Positions 1 to 9,123 of a DNA stretch of 64,000 nt are shown one piece after another. Every line of letters starts with the position of its first letter. Positions within the stretch are counted from its first letter, which is position 1. The notes under the pieces are model-generated. The model saw only the letters and a list, made by a program, of their open reading frames with translations, searched no databases and was not told the DNA's origin. The DNA comes from Actinomycetales bacterium (GTDB lineage: Bacteria; Actinomycetota; Actinomycetes; Actinomycetales; Microbacteriaceae). The stretch is taken from contig JAATGV010000020.1 of NCBI GenBank assembly GCA_015654475.1, positions 1 to 64,000 on the forward strand, read 5' to 3'. The position numbers were made by a program, and so were the translations under genes.

Positions 1-404
1 ACCTCTACATCGAGACGTTGCGACAAAGCGTTGACCACCGAGGCACCAACCCCATGCAATCCGCCGGCCGCACCATAGTTGCCGTTGCCGAACTTGCCGC
101 CGGCATGGAGTTTGGTGAACACGACCTCGACTCCAGTGAGGCCAGTCTTGGGCTCGATGTCTACCGGCACACCTCGACCATGGTCTCGAACTTCGAGGCT
201 GCCATCCGCATGAAGAGTCACATCGATAGTGTCGCCGAAACCGCCGAGCGACTCATCCACCGCATTGTCGATGATCTCCCACAAGCAATGCATAAGCCCA
301 CGGGAATCGGTTGAGCCGATATACATCCCTGGGCGCTTCCGTACCGCCTCAAGTCCATCAAGCACAGAGAGATGCCTGGCCGAATAGTCTCCATCTGCAG
401 CCAT
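1..404 (-). CDS. parE: DNA topoisomerase IV / gyrase subunit B, N-terminal part (cut by window edge)
   Basis: The reading frame starts at the ATG at 404 and runs off the left edge, leaving about 134 residues. They form the start of the GHKL ATPase domain of a type IIA topoisomerase B subunit: an opening [17 protein letters not shown], the Mg/ATP helix with IDNAVDES, a DHGRGVPVD motif and a [18 protein letters not shown]-lid loop. The protein should use ATP to drive strand passage and decatenate or relax chromosomes as a heterotetramer with ParA/GyrA-type subunits. I call it ParE rather than GyrB because it sits next to sigA, where Actinobacteria usually carry the second B subunit. GyrB cannot be excluded from the N-terminus alone. 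Confidence 0.9.
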   Translation of the reverse strand, partial: MAADGDYSARHLSVLDGLEAVRKRPGMYIGSTDSRGLMHCLWEIIDNAVDESLGGFGDTIDVTLHADGSLEVRDHGRGVPVDIEPKTGLTGVEVVFTKLHAGGKFGNGNYGAAGGLHGVGASVVNALSQRLDVE

Positions 405-633
405 GATGCTCCTCCTGCTGACACCGAAATTCGTGCGGGTAACCGAAACAGCCTAACCAGGCATCGGCATCCATCTTGCGCACCACACCACAAACTGCCG
501 CATTGATTCGGAAGTGTCACACGGCCGACATACAGCAACTACGCGCACAGCGAAACGTCATGTCATGGTGACATAAACGACTCATTTGGGTGGTTGGATG
601 TACAGTACACCGCGAATAGAGAGGGCCCCCATC

Positions 634-858
634 ATGGAACAAGGAAGCACATCCACAGTAAATAGTGTTGCTCCCAGACTTACGGCACTCGACCGCTGCG
701 ATAGCTGCGGCGCCCAGGCATACGTCCGAGTCGAGATGACAAGTGGCGAGTTGCTTTTCTGCGCTCACCACGCTGCTCAGCACAAGGCAAAGCTCGAACC
801 GGTGGCTGTTGCCTGGTATGACGAGACCCACCGCCTCTTCGAGCCAGAACATGCGTAA
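634..858 (+). CDS. DUF7455-type small zinc-binding protein
   Basis: This is a 74-residue protein with a putative zinc site: Cys22-x2-Cys25 in DRCDSCGAQAY and Cys43 with His45/His46 in LLFCAHH. It is a conserved small actinobacterial family (DUF7455) that is regularly found between sigA and parE, as here, and its function is unknown. I chose the ATG at 634, although upstream in-frame codons exist, because the conserved part begins soon after it. It is transcribed away from parE, and sigA converges on it across a hairpin at 908-938. The metal site is inferred from residue spacing only. Confidence 0.8.
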   Translation: MEQGSTSTVNSVAPRLTALDRCDSCGAQAYVRVEMTSGELLFCAHHAAQHKAKLEPVAVAWYDETHRLFEPEHA

Positions 859-907
859 AGCATAAAAGACGGATACGTCTTTACTGATACCTCCCTTTTT
901 AACGTAA

Positions 908-938
908 GAGGCCGACACCGCGATACGCTGTCGGCCTC
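908..938. terminator. Bidirectional terminator hairpin between DUF7455 gene and sigA
   Basis: A perfect 10-bp inverted repeat, GAGGCCGACA / TGTCGGCCTC, has an 11-nt loop. It lies between the convergent DUF7455 and sigA genes, with short T-rich stretches on both sides (about 893-900 and 943-948). It could end transcription from both directions. Confidence 0.75.
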
Positions 939-978
939 CTGAGGTTTTGTCGGTCAGTTGTTTCCGTCCGAAGAATGT

Positions 979-2409
979 TTATTCGAGGTAGTCGCGCAAC
1001 GCTTGGCTGCGCGATGGGTGACGGAGTTTCGCCATTGTCTTTGACTCGATCTGGCGAATCCGCTCACGCGTTACACCAAAGGTGTCACCGATCTGGTCGA
1101 GGGTCTTGGGCATGCCATCTCCCAGCCCAAAGCGCATCTTGATCACTCCGGCTTCCCGCTCCGACAGAGAATCAAGCAACTGCTCGAGCTGACGCTGCAG
1201 CATGGTGAACCCGACCGCATCCGCTGGCACAACAGCTTCAGTGTCCTCGATCAAGTCACCGAACTCGCTGTCGCCGTCCTCTCCAAGAGGAGTATGCAAA
1301 GAAATCGGCTCACGGCCATACTTCTGAACCTCGACGACCTTCTCCGGGGTCATATCGAGTTCACGGGCAAGTTCCTCAGCCGTCGGCTCGCGACCGAGAT
1401 CTTGAAGCATCTGCCGCTGGACACGCGCGAGCTTGTTGATCACTTCAACCATGTGCACCGGAATACGAATGGTGCGGGCCTGGTCGGCCATAGCACGCGT
1501 GATCGCCTGGCGAATCCACCATGTCGCATAAGTCGAGAACTTGAAGCCCTTAGTGAAGTCGAACTTCTCAACCGCACGGATCAGGCCAAGATTTCCTTCT
1601 TGAATAAGGTCAAGGAACTGCATTCCCCGGCCGGTGTAACGCTTCGCCAGCGAAACGACGAGGCGCAAATTCGCACCAAGCAAGTGGTTCTTGGCCTTCT
1701 GCCCGTCGCGCGCAACCCACGCCAGATCACGACCAAGGCGGCTGCGCTTCTCAGCATCGGACATCTCAGAGAGCTTCTCCTCAGCAAAGAGGCCAGCTTC
1801 GATGCGTTTGGCAAGCTCGACCTCTTGAACCGCGTTGAGCAACGCGACCTTGCCGATCTGCTTCAGATAGTCCTTGACAGGGTCGGCCGTCGCCCCCGTA
1901 ATGGCTGACGACTGAATCGGAATGTCGTCTTCTTCTTTGCTTGACATCACGAAACCGCCGGCAGGAAGGCGCGTCAATGCGCTCGGCTCAACCGCGGGAG
2001 TCTCTGCACCAGCCTCCGCCTCGGTATCATCGACAACGTCATCGGCATCATCGCCGCCAACGGTTACTTCGGCAATTTCGTCATCGTCTACTATCTCTGG
2101 ATCGACTTCGTCGTCAACCTTCTTTGCCCGGGCCTTCTTCGGTGCCGTCGCCTTCTTGGGAGCAGCGCCCTTTGCAACGGATTTCTTACCCGTACCAGTT
2201 GCGGTCACAGCAGCCGAATCCTCAGCAGCAGCTACATTCGGCTCGGCCTTGGCAGCAGTCTTTTTTGCGGTACGCGCAGTGCCCTTCGACACGGCCGCCG
2301 CCTCTGGAAGGACCTCGGACTTCGCCTTCGTCACAGACTTGGAAACGCGCTTGGTCGTCTTCGACGCAGGCGCGTCTTGAGTCACGCGCGGAGTACTCAC
2401 TGTCGCCAC
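979..2409 (-). CDS. sigA: Principal RNA polymerase sigma factor (SigA/RpoD/HrdB type)
   Basis: This 476-residue group 1 sigma-70 factor directs RNA polymerase to housekeeping promoters. The first ~170 residues are a low-complexity Lys/Ala-rich then acidic extension, typical of actinobacterial SigA. Region 1.2 follows ([16 protein letters not shown], about 175-215), then region 2 with [19 protein letters not shown] and the DNA-melting segment [13 protein letters not shown], region 3, and a C-terminal region 4 helix-turn-helix ([13 protein letters not shown]). The start is GTG at 2409, preceded by AGAGGA at a good distance; a second in-frame GTG at 2400 is an alternative. About 200 bp separate it from the upstream MFS gene, so it probably has its own promoter, which I could not place with confidence. 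Confidence 0.97.
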   Translation of the reverse strand: MATVSTPRVTQDAPASKTTKRVSKSVTKAKSEVLPEAAAVSKGTARTAKKTAAKAEPNVAAAEDSAAVTATGTGKKSVAKGAAPKKATAPKKARAKKVDDEVDPEIVDDDEIAEVTVGGDDADDVVDDTEAEAGAETPAVEPSALTRLPAGGFVMSSKEEDDIPIQSSAITGATADPVKDYLKQIGKVALLNAVQEVELAKRIEAGLFAEEKLSEMSDAEKRSRLGRDLAWVARDGQKAKNHLLGANLRLVVSLAKRYTGRGMQFLDLIQEGNLGLIRAVEKFDFTKGFKFSTYATWWIRQAITRAMADQARTIRIPVHMVEVINKLARVQRQMLQDLGREPTAEELARELDMTPEKVVEVQKYGREPISLHTPLGEDGDSEFGDLIEDTEAVVPADAVGFTMLQRQLEQLLDSLSEREAGVIKMRFGLGDGMPKTLDQIGDTFGVTRERIRQIESKTMAKLRHPSRSQALRDYLE

Positions 2410-2612
2410 GATGGCATCCTCTATTCCGCTTCACAGCTCTCGGGCATTAGTAAGACCCTTGTCAAGTCGCTCCGAACCTGCCACCTTCCGCCCGTCTAAG
2501 CGTGAAGGAAAGAACGACCCACAGGGCCTACGCCGCCAATTATCGCATGAAAAGAACTCGAAGACGGCCAAGACCGGCTCGTGTCGTTCTCTACATGCGA
2601 GGCGACAAGGAG

Positions 2613-3911
2613 TCAAACGCGCGCTTGGAGGCGATTATTCCGTTTCATTCGAAGAGACTTTGTTCTCAATCGAGTATGCCGATACGTGAGCCACAGCATG
2701 CCGAGCCCACACAGAGGGACAACCTGCATTGTGGCAAATGCAACCCGGAACGAATCGAATGAATAAAGTTCCGACACTCCCCCGGACGCCACGTTCGCGC
2801 CATGGACGAGATCGAGCACAAGACCAACGAGGAAGAGCATGATGAAACTCGAGGTAAAGCCGCCAACGTTGACCACGCCGTTGGCCACGCCAAGGCTGTT
2901 ATCGGGATTCGTGGAACGCGCCAGGTCGAAAGCAATCACCGAAACTGGACCGCCGAAGCCGATGATCAGCACATGGACGATCACAAACCACATCGGCGGT
3001 ACTCCTGGCCAGGCCGCCAAAGTGAGCCACGACAGGACCATCGCCGACGCGGCGGCAGCAACGATCCCAACTCGTGCCCGCGGAACCCGCGCCGTAAGAA
3101 AACCGAGGACAGGGCCTGCGGCGATCGCCGCGCATATGGGAACCATCAACAAAGTCGCCGCAACAGAGTGGGGATACCCGAGCGCCACCTGGAACAGTGG
3201 CATTCCCCAGAGCAACCCGACCACTGAACCCCCGGGGACTGTTATGAAATGGACCCAGAACGCGAGCCAGGTGCCCGGCCGCGCGACCGAAATACGCAGA
3301 CGCCGGAGCACCAGCGAGAGCCGCGCCGCTCTGGCCTTCGGCACACCGACGGGAACATCTGCAACCGCAATACACAACAGAATGACAGCGAGCACCGAGA
3401 CGCTTGCCGCAGAAAGGAAAGCCGGGGTCCATCCCACAGCCGAGAGGAGAATGGCGAAGGGAAGCGCGGAGAGCAACTGCCCCATCTGGCCGATCGTTCC
3501 CGTAATCTGCATCAATGGCGTCGCTCGACGGGGCGAAAACCACGACGCCACCAAGCGCAGCGCCGAATTGAACGTCACCGCGTCTCCGATACCTACCAAG
3601 ATGCGACCGCAAAGAGCGACCGGAAATTCCGATGTAAGAGCCAGAACCACCTGGCCGGCGGCCATAAACACAGCACCGAAAATCAGCATCCGGCGCGGCC
3701 CTACCCGATCGAGCAAGATGCCGACAGGTACCTGCAAGACCGCATACACAACCACCTGAGACACGGCGAGCGTCGATAGCACTGCAGCGCTCACAAGGAA
3801 ACGATCCTGGGCCTCGATGCCCGCCACGCCAAGCGAGCTACGCTGCAACACCGACGCAAAATAGGCAAAAGCCGCAACACAGTACACAACCCATGCACGC
3901 CGCGAATCCAC
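2613..3911 (-). CDS. MFS transporter (12-helix, substrate unknown)
   Basis: This is a 432-residue hydrophobic protein with about 12 predicted membrane helices. The signature loop between helices 2 and 3 is present (GILLDRVGPRRML), which places it in the major facilitator superfamily. The first helix, WVVYCVAAFAYFASVLQRSS, resembles sugar-phosphate/nitrate-type or general solute MFS carriers, but the substrate cannot be read from sequence. The start is a GTG at 3911. It lies upstream of sigA on the same strand with a 203-bp gap, and is divergent from the SDR gene, so the short 3912-3987 stretch holds both promoters. Confidence 0.85.
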   Translation of the reverse strand: MDSRRAWVVYCVAAFAYFASVLQRSSLGVAGIEAQDRFLVSAAVLSTLAVSQVVVYAVLQVPVGILLDRVGPRRMLIFGAVFMAAGQVVLALTSEFPVALCGRILVGIGDAVTFNSALRLVASWFSPRRATPLMQITGTIGQMGQLLSALPFAILLSAVGWTPAFLSAASVSVLAVILLCIAVADVPVGVPKARAARLSLVLRRLRISVARPGTWLAFWVHFITVPGGSVVGLLWGMPLFQVALGYPHSVAATLLMVPICAAIAAGPVLGFLTARVPRARVGIVAAAASAMVLSWLTLAAWPGVPPMWFVIVHVLIIGFGGPVSVIAFDLARSTNPDNSLGVANGVVNVGGFTSSFIMLFLVGLVLDLVHGANVASGGVSELYSFDSFRVAFATMQVVPLCGLGMLWLTYRHTRLRTKSLRMKRNNRLQARV

Positions 3912-3987
3912 CTGTCAATCCTAGTCGAGCAGTCCTCGGCCAGGAGCACCAGCGACACCTCAACCCAACCGGCTACAGTTGAACACC

Positions 3988-4845
3988 GTGAATACGCCGC
4001 AGCGACCGCACGCCATCGTCACCGGGGCGACATCCGCCATCGGCCAGCATGTCGTCGCAGAACTCGTGAACCAAGGCTATTCGGTCACCATCGCCGCACG
4101 AGTCGTCGAGCACGCCCACGCCACAGCCGGCCGCATTTCGGGCATCCACCCTGACGCAGACATCACAGTTCACGAATGCGACCTCTCATCGCTTGAGTCG
4201 GTCCGCGCTTTTTGCGAAGAAGTGAACTCCCGTGGCAGGTCATGGGATGTCATATTGCAGACAGCGACGGCGCAGCTTGTCCCCCAACGCATGCTCACCG
4301 ACGATGGGTTCGAATGGAACTTCGGCGTCAACTACCTCGCCAACTTCGCTATGACCGGGCTTCTCCAAAAGACAGCGACGGCGAATGCGCGCGTGATAAC
4401 CACTACTTCACCGACCGCTAACTCGGCTACCCTCAAGTTCTACGATCTACGCTGGGACAACGGCTACCGTCCAGGCAGGGCATTCGCAACGTCGCGACTT
4501 GCCACGCTGATTCAGTCAGTGGAATACGCACGCAGAATCACCGCAGGTGGCAGCGCGATGAGGGCAATCGTGACACACCCAGGGTTCATCCAAGAGCGCC
4601 CGCGCCTCGGGAGAACGGCGGCGCTCGCAGAGCGGGTCATGGGACATAGCGCTCAAGCCGGCGCGCAGATAGCGATCTACGCGACGACGGCCGACCTGCC
4701 GAATGGGTCATTCGTCACACCCTCAGGTCCGGGGCAGCTACGTGGCGGTCCGACGATGTCACCGATTCCAAACGTGGCCACAAACCTCGACACCGCGACC
4801 CGATTGTGGCGGGTATCGGAGCAGCTCACTGGAGTCAGCTGGTAG
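3988..4845 (+). CDS. SDR-family protein with degenerate active site
   Basis: This 285-residue Rossmann-fold protein of the short-chain dehydrogenase/reductase superfamily is closest in layout to retinol-dehydrogenase/WWOX-like SDRs. The nucleotide loop reads VTGATSAIG, so one of the usual glycines is Ala. At the catalytic YxxxK position the sequence is AFATSRLA, putting Phe166 and Arg170 where Tyr and Lys normally sit. The usual NNAG stretch is also replaced, by LQTATAQ. It may therefore bind NAD(P) without normal oxidoreductase chemistry. I chose GTG at 3988; an in-frame TTG at 3979 is possible, and neither has a clear ribosome binding site. It converges on the PAC2 gene. Confidence 0.8.
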   Translation: MNTPQRPHAIVTGATSAIGQHVVAELVNQGYSVTIAARVVEHAHATAGRISGIHPDADITVHECDLSSLESVRAFCEEVNSRGRSWDVILQTATAQLVPQRMLTDDGFEWNFGVNYLANFAMTGLLQKTATANARVITTTSPTANSATLKFYDLRWDNGYRPGRAFATSRLATLIQSVEYARRITAGGSAMRAIVTHPGFIQERPRLGRTAALAERVMGHSAQAGAQIAIYATTADLPNGSFVTPSGPGQLRGGPTMSPIPNVATNLDTATRLWRVSEQLTGVSW

Positions 4846-4887
4846 CGCCGCTTCGGGTGTCTGCCTGTCAGTGCCCTCGACTCGCTA

Positions 4888-5817
4888 CTACTTGTCTGAG
4901 TCATTCTCTTTAGACTGGGCCGCAAGAAACGACTCAAACTCTGCCGCGATCTCGTCGGCCGTCGGCAGGTTCTCCATATCCACTTCTTGACGTTGAGCCC
5001 GGGCAACGCTGGCCATGTATTCGTCATAGCGACGTTCAAGGCCCTCAACGAGCACCGAGAGATCTCCGCTGTCATCGACTTGCTCGGCGACCTTGCCGAG
5101 AAACTCGCTCTCGCGCATCGCTAGACCCTGGTCGATGATCTCGATACCAGTAGCGTCTGCGAGTCTCTCGATAGCCGCCCTCAACACCGTCGGCAACTCC
5201 GAGTCGGCAAGGTAATGCGGGACGAGCAGAACGAAACTTGAGAATGGGATCTCGTTGTCGGTGTCTTCGAATAGCCGAAACTCGAGCACGTGCAGGATCG
5301 ATGCAGGAATCTGGGTTCGTGGCTTCCACACACTCCACCGGGAACGGAGTTCATCGCGATTTCCGGAAACGGAGGACTGCACCGGACGGGTATGCGGAAC
5401 CGGCATCGGAATTGCGTGAAAGGTTGTCACGGACGAGATGCTGAACTCAGCAATGAACTCTTCGATGCAGGCGACGACGGCATCCCAGCGAAAGTCTGGT
5501 TCATAGCCATGCAAATACAAGAAAGGCTTCCCGGAACCACTTTGGACTAGTGAGAGCTCAAGCTCCGGCATGTCGACATCGATGACCTCAGTGCCGTCGA
5601 ACTGTGCCACAGGCCGCCGCGCGCGGTAATCGTAGAGAATATCCCGGGTGAACTGAGCCACAAGCATTTCGCCACCTTCCCCCAAAATCGCGTGATCAAG
5701 CTGAGGAACAAGTTGGCCCGCGTCTGAGAACCCCGAGAGGGCAATCACCAATGGCAACCCTTGAGGAACCTCGGTCGCTGAAGAGTTGAAAGTCACTATT
5801 TCGTCAAAGCCGCTCAT
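4888..5817 (-). CDS. PAC2 family protein (proteasome assembly chaperone-like)
   Basis: This 309-residue protein matches the PAC2/DUF75 family across its length. The N-terminal block LVIALSGFSDAGQLVPQLDH is diagnostic, followed by YDYRARRPVAQFDG, LYLHGYEPDFRW and the later VPHYLADSELP block; the tail is acidic and likely helical. Actinobacteria carry one or two such proteins. The family is related to eukaryotic proteasome assembly chaperones and archaeal PbaB-like proteins, but the bacterial role is not settled. It is monocistronic here, between a convergent SDR gene and the divergent lpdA. Confidence 0.85.
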   Translation of the reverse strand: MSGFDEIVTFNSSATEVPQGLPLVIALSGFSDAGQLVPQLDHAILGEGGEMLVAQFTRDILYDYRARRPVAQFDGTEVIDVDMPELELSLVQSGSGKPFLYLHGYEPDFRWDAVVACIEEFIAEFSISSVTTFHAIPMPVPHTRPVQSSVSGNRDELRSRWSVWKPRTQIPASILHVLEFRLFEDTDNEIPFSSFVLLVPHYLADSELPTVLRAAIERLADATGIEIIDQGLAMRESEFLGKVAEQVDDSGDLSVLVEGLERRYDEYMASVARAQRQEVDMENLPTADEIAAEFESFLAAQSKENDSDK

Positions 5818-6050
5818 GATTCTCCAACTCTAACTGCGCGACCCCCATTCGAACCCTAGGACGATCGCGCTCAGAGCGAACGCTCGATACTGAGTCGACT
5901 TGTGGTTTCCACCATTTTTGTCTCACCGCCACTGCGATTAGCAGGATCATGCAAACAGCACGTAGTAGGCTCAGACGGGATTGTTTAGAGCCCAAATTTG
6001 TTTGTCGTTAATAACTACGTGTGCCGTAGCTAAATAAGGAAGTGACCGGA

Positions 6051-7424
6051 GTGACTGACCAGACTTTTGACGTCGTTGTGCTTGGTGGCGGTAGTGGTGG
6101 CTATGCTGCCGCGATCCGCGCTATGGAACTTGGGAAGTCTGCGGTTCTCATCGAAAAAGACAAAGTTGGGGGAACCTGCTTACATCGTGGTTGCGTGCCG
6201 ACCAAGGCGTTGCTTCACTCAGCAGAAGTCGCGGACACCATTAGGGAGTCTCTGAACTATGGCGTCGAGGCGCAGTTCGGCTCGATCAATATGGCGGCAG
6301 TCGCCGAGTATCGCGACGGGATCGTCAGCAAGAAGTACAAGGGCCTGCAAGGGCTTCTTTCCGCAAAGGGAATCAACGTCGTCTCTGGCGAAGGGAAGCT
6401 CACATCGCCGACGACCGTTGCCGTCGGCGGCGACACGTACACAGGTAAGAACGTAGTGCTCGCGACGGGGTCCTACTCCAAGTCATTGCCAGGGCTGGAA
6501 ATCGGTGGCCGGGTGATCACCTCGGAAGAGGCGCTCAAGCTCGATTATGTTCCGAGCAAGGTTGTGGTGCTTGGCGGCGGCGTAATCGGTGTTGAGTTCG
6601 CAAGCGTGTGGCGTTCATACGGTGCGGATGTCACCATTGTCGAGGGTCTTCCCCACCTTGTCCCGAACGAGGAGGAATCGATCTCGAAGGCGTTGGAGCG
6701 CGCTTTCCGCAAACGCGGCATCGGCTACAAGCTCGGTGCGCGTTTCAGCAGTGTCACGCAGTCCGATTCCGGCGTCGTCGTATCGCTCGAAAGCGGAGAA
6801 ACCTTAGATGCAGATCTACTTCTCGTCGCTGTCGGACGTGGTCCGGTCACCGCCAATCTCGGCTACGAAGAGGTCGGCATCACCATGGATCGCGGATATG
6901 TGATCACCAATGATCGTCTCGAGACCAGCGTGCCAGGAGTGTACGCCGTCGGAGACATCGTCCCCGGTTTACAGCTCGCCCATCGTAGCTACCAGCAAGG
7001 GTTTTTTGTGGCCGAGGAGATCGCGGGGCTCTCTCCCATCGTGGTTCCCGATTCGAACATCCCCAAGATCACCTATTGTGAGCCTGAGATCATGTCGGTC
7101 GGCTTGACCAAGGCTAAGGCTGCCGATAAGTACGGCGCCGACGCCATCACGTCCTACGACTTCAATCTTGCGGGCAACGCCAAGAGCGAGATTCTCGGTG
7201 GCAGTGGATTTGTGTCGATGGTTCAGGTGAAAGACGGCCCCATCGTCGGAGTTCACGGCATCGGCCCACGCATCGGCGAGCTTGTCGGGGAATCGCAACT
7301 CATCGTGAATTGGGAAGCCCATCCATCCGATATCGCTCCGTTCATTCACGGTCACCCGACACAGAACGAGATGCTCGGCGAAATCGCACTCTACCTCGCG
7401 GGCAAACCCCTGCACACCCTCTAG
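6051..7424 (+). CDS. lpdA: Dihydrolipoyl dehydrogenase (E3)
   Basis: This FAD flavoprotein reoxidises dihydrolipoyl groups of 2-oxoacid dehydrogenase complexes with NAD+. The motifs are in order: FAD-binding VVLGGGSGGYAAA, the redox disulfide loop GGTCLHRGCVPTK, the NAD site VLGGGVIGVEFASVW, the second FAD segment GVYAVGDIVPG, and the C-terminal catalytic His-Glu in HGHPTQNE. I prefer the GTG at 6051 because AAGGA at 6036-6040 is ten bases away and homologues start M-T-(D/E)-Q-x-F-D. A GTG at 6042 is possible but would sit one base from the same ribosome site. It heads an operon with sucB 32 bp downstream. A small CTACG/CGTAG hairpin at 6015-6029 sits in the leader. Confidence 0.95.
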   Translation: MTDQTFDVVVLGGGSGGYAAAIRAMELGKSAVLIEKDKVGGTCLHRGCVPTKALLHSAEVADTIRESLNYGVEAQFGSINMAAVAEYRDGIVSKKYKGLQGLLSAKGINVVSGEGKLTSPTTVAVGGDTYTGKNVVLATGSYSKSLPGLEIGGRVITSEEALKLDYVPSKVVVLGGGVIGVEFASVWRSYGADVTIVEGLPHLVPNEEESISKALERAFRKRGIGYKLGARFSSVTQSDSGVVVSLESGETLDADLLLVAVGRGPVTANLGYEEVGITMDRGYVITNDRLETSVPGVYAVGDIVPGLQLAHRSYQQGFFVAEEIAGLSPIVVPDSNIPKITYCEPEIMSVGLTKAKAADKYGADAITSYDFNLAGNAKSEILGGSGFVSMVQVKDGPIVGVHGIGPRIGELVGESQLIVNWEAHPSDIAPFIHGHPTQNEMLGEIALYLAGKPLHTL

Positions 7425-7456
7425 ACGTATATCTGCACAAGGAGAAAAGACAAGAA

Positions 7457-9118
7457 ATGAGCATTGAGGTCAAGCTCCCAGAACTCGGCGAGTCCGTCAC
7501 TGAGGGAACCGTTACTCGCTGGCTTAAGGCCGTTGGCGAACGTGTCGAAATCGACGAGCCCCTTCTGGAGGTATCGACGGACAAAGTCGACACCGAAGTC
7601 CCATCGCTGGTGGCGGGCTACGTCATTCAGCTGCTTGCTGCCGAGGACGATGTTGTCGCCGTCGGCGCCACCCTCGCGGTTATCGGAGACAGCGCCGACG
7701 AGGCCGCCGCACCCGCGGCACCAGAAGCACCCGCAGCACCAGTTGTCGACACGCCAGTTGCATTGCCCGAGCCCGCGGCGCCCGCTGCTGCTGCAGCGGC
7801 ACCCGCTGCGAGTGGATCGGGCACGCCGGTCGTTCTTCCCGAGCTCGGCGAGTCCGTCACCGAAGGAACCGTCACCCGGTGGCTCAAGGCCGTCGGCGAC
7901 ACGATCGAAGTCGATGAGCCGCTTCTTGAGGTATCGACAGACAAAGTCGACACCGAAGTTCCCTCGCCTGTGGCCGGGACTGTGCAGCAGATTCTTGTTG
8001 CCGAGGACGAGACCGTCGCCGTTGGGGCCACGTTGGCCATCGTCGGTGACGGGGCCGTTGCCCCTGCTCCCGTAGCCCCTACTTCTGCCCCCGTAGCCCC
8101 TACTTCTGCTCCAACGGCATCCGCTCCCGCTGCTACACCTGCAGCGTCTGCACCTGCGGCACCAGTGCCCGCAGCGGCACCCGTTGCTGAGCCGGCGGCG
8201 GCCGCTACAGAGGCCTATGTCACCCCCATCGTGCGCAAGCTCGCGGCCGACAATGGAGTGGATCTCGCCACGGTGAACGGCACGGGCATCGGCGGTCGCG
8301 TTCGCCGTGAAGACGTGCTGGCCGCTGCCGCCGCGCTTGCGGCCACAGCACCCGCCCCATCCGCAGCGCCTTCCGCCACGATCGCTAAGCCTGAACCGTC
8401 TCCGTTACGCGGAACCACGGTTCCGTTCACACGGCTGCGCAAGGCCATTGCCTCGGCAACGGTCAACTCTTTGCAGACACAAGCCCAGCTGACTACCGTC
8501 GTCGAGGTCGATATTACGAACATTGCTGCACTTCGCAGTCGTAAGAAAGACGAGTTCCTCGAAAAGACCGGACAGAAGCTGTCGTTCATGTCGTTCTTCG
8601 CGTACGCGGCGGTCGAACTGCTTCAGCAGTACCCCATCATCAACGCCTCGGTGAGCGACAACCAGATTGTGTACCATCCCACAGAAAATCTCTCAATCGC
8701 CGTAGACACGGAGCGCGGGTTGTACGCACCAGTGATCAAGGACGCAGGCAGCCTGACGATCGCAGGCTACAGCGAGAAGATCGCCGAGCTTGCTGCGCGC
8801 ACTCGCGACAACAAGTTGACGCCAGACGACATGACGGGTGGCACGTTTACCCTCACCAACACGGGTTCGCGTGGAGCGCTCTTCGATACCCCGATCGTGT
8901 CGATGCCGCAATCGGCAATCTTGGGAACCGGCACGGTAGTGCGTCGTCCAGCGGTCGTCAAGGCCGACGGTGGCGAGGCGATCGCGGTCCGCTCCATGGT
9001 CTACCTCGCGCTGTCGTACGATCACCGCATCATCGATGGCGCGGATGCCGCAAGGTACCTGAGTGCGCTCAAGGCACGTCTCGAGGCGGCTGACTTCGAG
9101 TCGGCGCTCGGTATCTGA
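7457..9118 (+). CDS. sucB: 2-oxoglutarate dehydrogenase E2 component (dihydrolipoyl acyltransferase), two lipoyl domains
   Basis: This 553-residue E2 transfers acyl groups from lipoyl arms to CoA. It has two lipoyl domains (about 2-76 and 125-200), each with the lipoylated Lys in STDKVDTE (Lys43 and Lys163). Long Ala/Pro linkers follow, then a peripheral-subunit-binding domain (about 254-290, VTPIVRKLAADNGV) and the catalytic domain (about 319-553) with the active-site motif DHRIIDG (His523, Asp527). The start is ATG 7457 behind AAGGAGA. It is partner to lpdA just upstream. Actinobacterial E2 enzymes of this form can serve both pyruvate and 2-oxoglutarate dehydrogenases, so the substrate is inferred. 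The two lipoyl domains are encoded by a 355-bp-spaced direct repeat. Confidence 0.93.
   Translation: MSIEVKLPELGESVTEGTVTRWLKAVGERVEIDEPLLEVSTDKVDTEVPSLVAGYVIQLLAAEDDVVAVGATLAVIGDSADEAAAPAAPEAPAAPVVDTPVALPEPAAPAAAAAAPAASGSGTPVVLPELGESVTEGTVTRWLKAVGDTIEVDEPLLEVSTDKVDTEVPSPVAGTVQQILVAEDETVAVGATLAIVGDGAVAPAPVAPTSAPVAPTSAPTASAPAATPAASAPAAPVPAAAPVAEPAAAATEAYVTPIVRKLAADNGVDLATVNGTGIGGRVRREDVLAAAAALAATAPAPSAAPSATIAKPEPSPLRGTTVPFTRLRKAIASATVNSLQTQAQLTTVVEVDITNIAALRSRKKDEFLEKTGQKLSFMSFFAYAAVELLQQYPIINASVSDNQIVYHPTENLSIAVDTERGLYAPVIKDAGSLTIAGYSEKIAELAARTRDNKLTPDDMTGGTFTLTNTGSRGALFDTPIVSMPQSAILGTGTVVRRPAVVKADGGEAIAVRSMVYLALSYDHRIIDGADAARYLSALKARLEAADFESALGI
8069..8110 (+). repeat. Two tandem 21-bp units in the sucB linker
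   Basis: Two near-identical 21-bp units (CCCGTAGCCCCTACTTCTGC-) encode two copies of a PVAPTSA heptapeptide in the flexible linker between the second lipoyl domain and the subunit-binding domain. Such repeats change length by slippage without disturbing the frame. Confidence 0.8.
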
Positions 9119-9123
9119 AACCA

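Noticed and set aside
2839-3759. A 306-residue open frame antisense to the first MFS gene
   Set aside because: Low-complexity Thr/Ala/Arg translation typical of the complement of a membrane protein gene.
8069-8110. Tandem repeats that might suggest a CRISPR-like or satellite array
   Set aside because: Only two 21-bp coding units in frame within the sucB linker, with no spacers.
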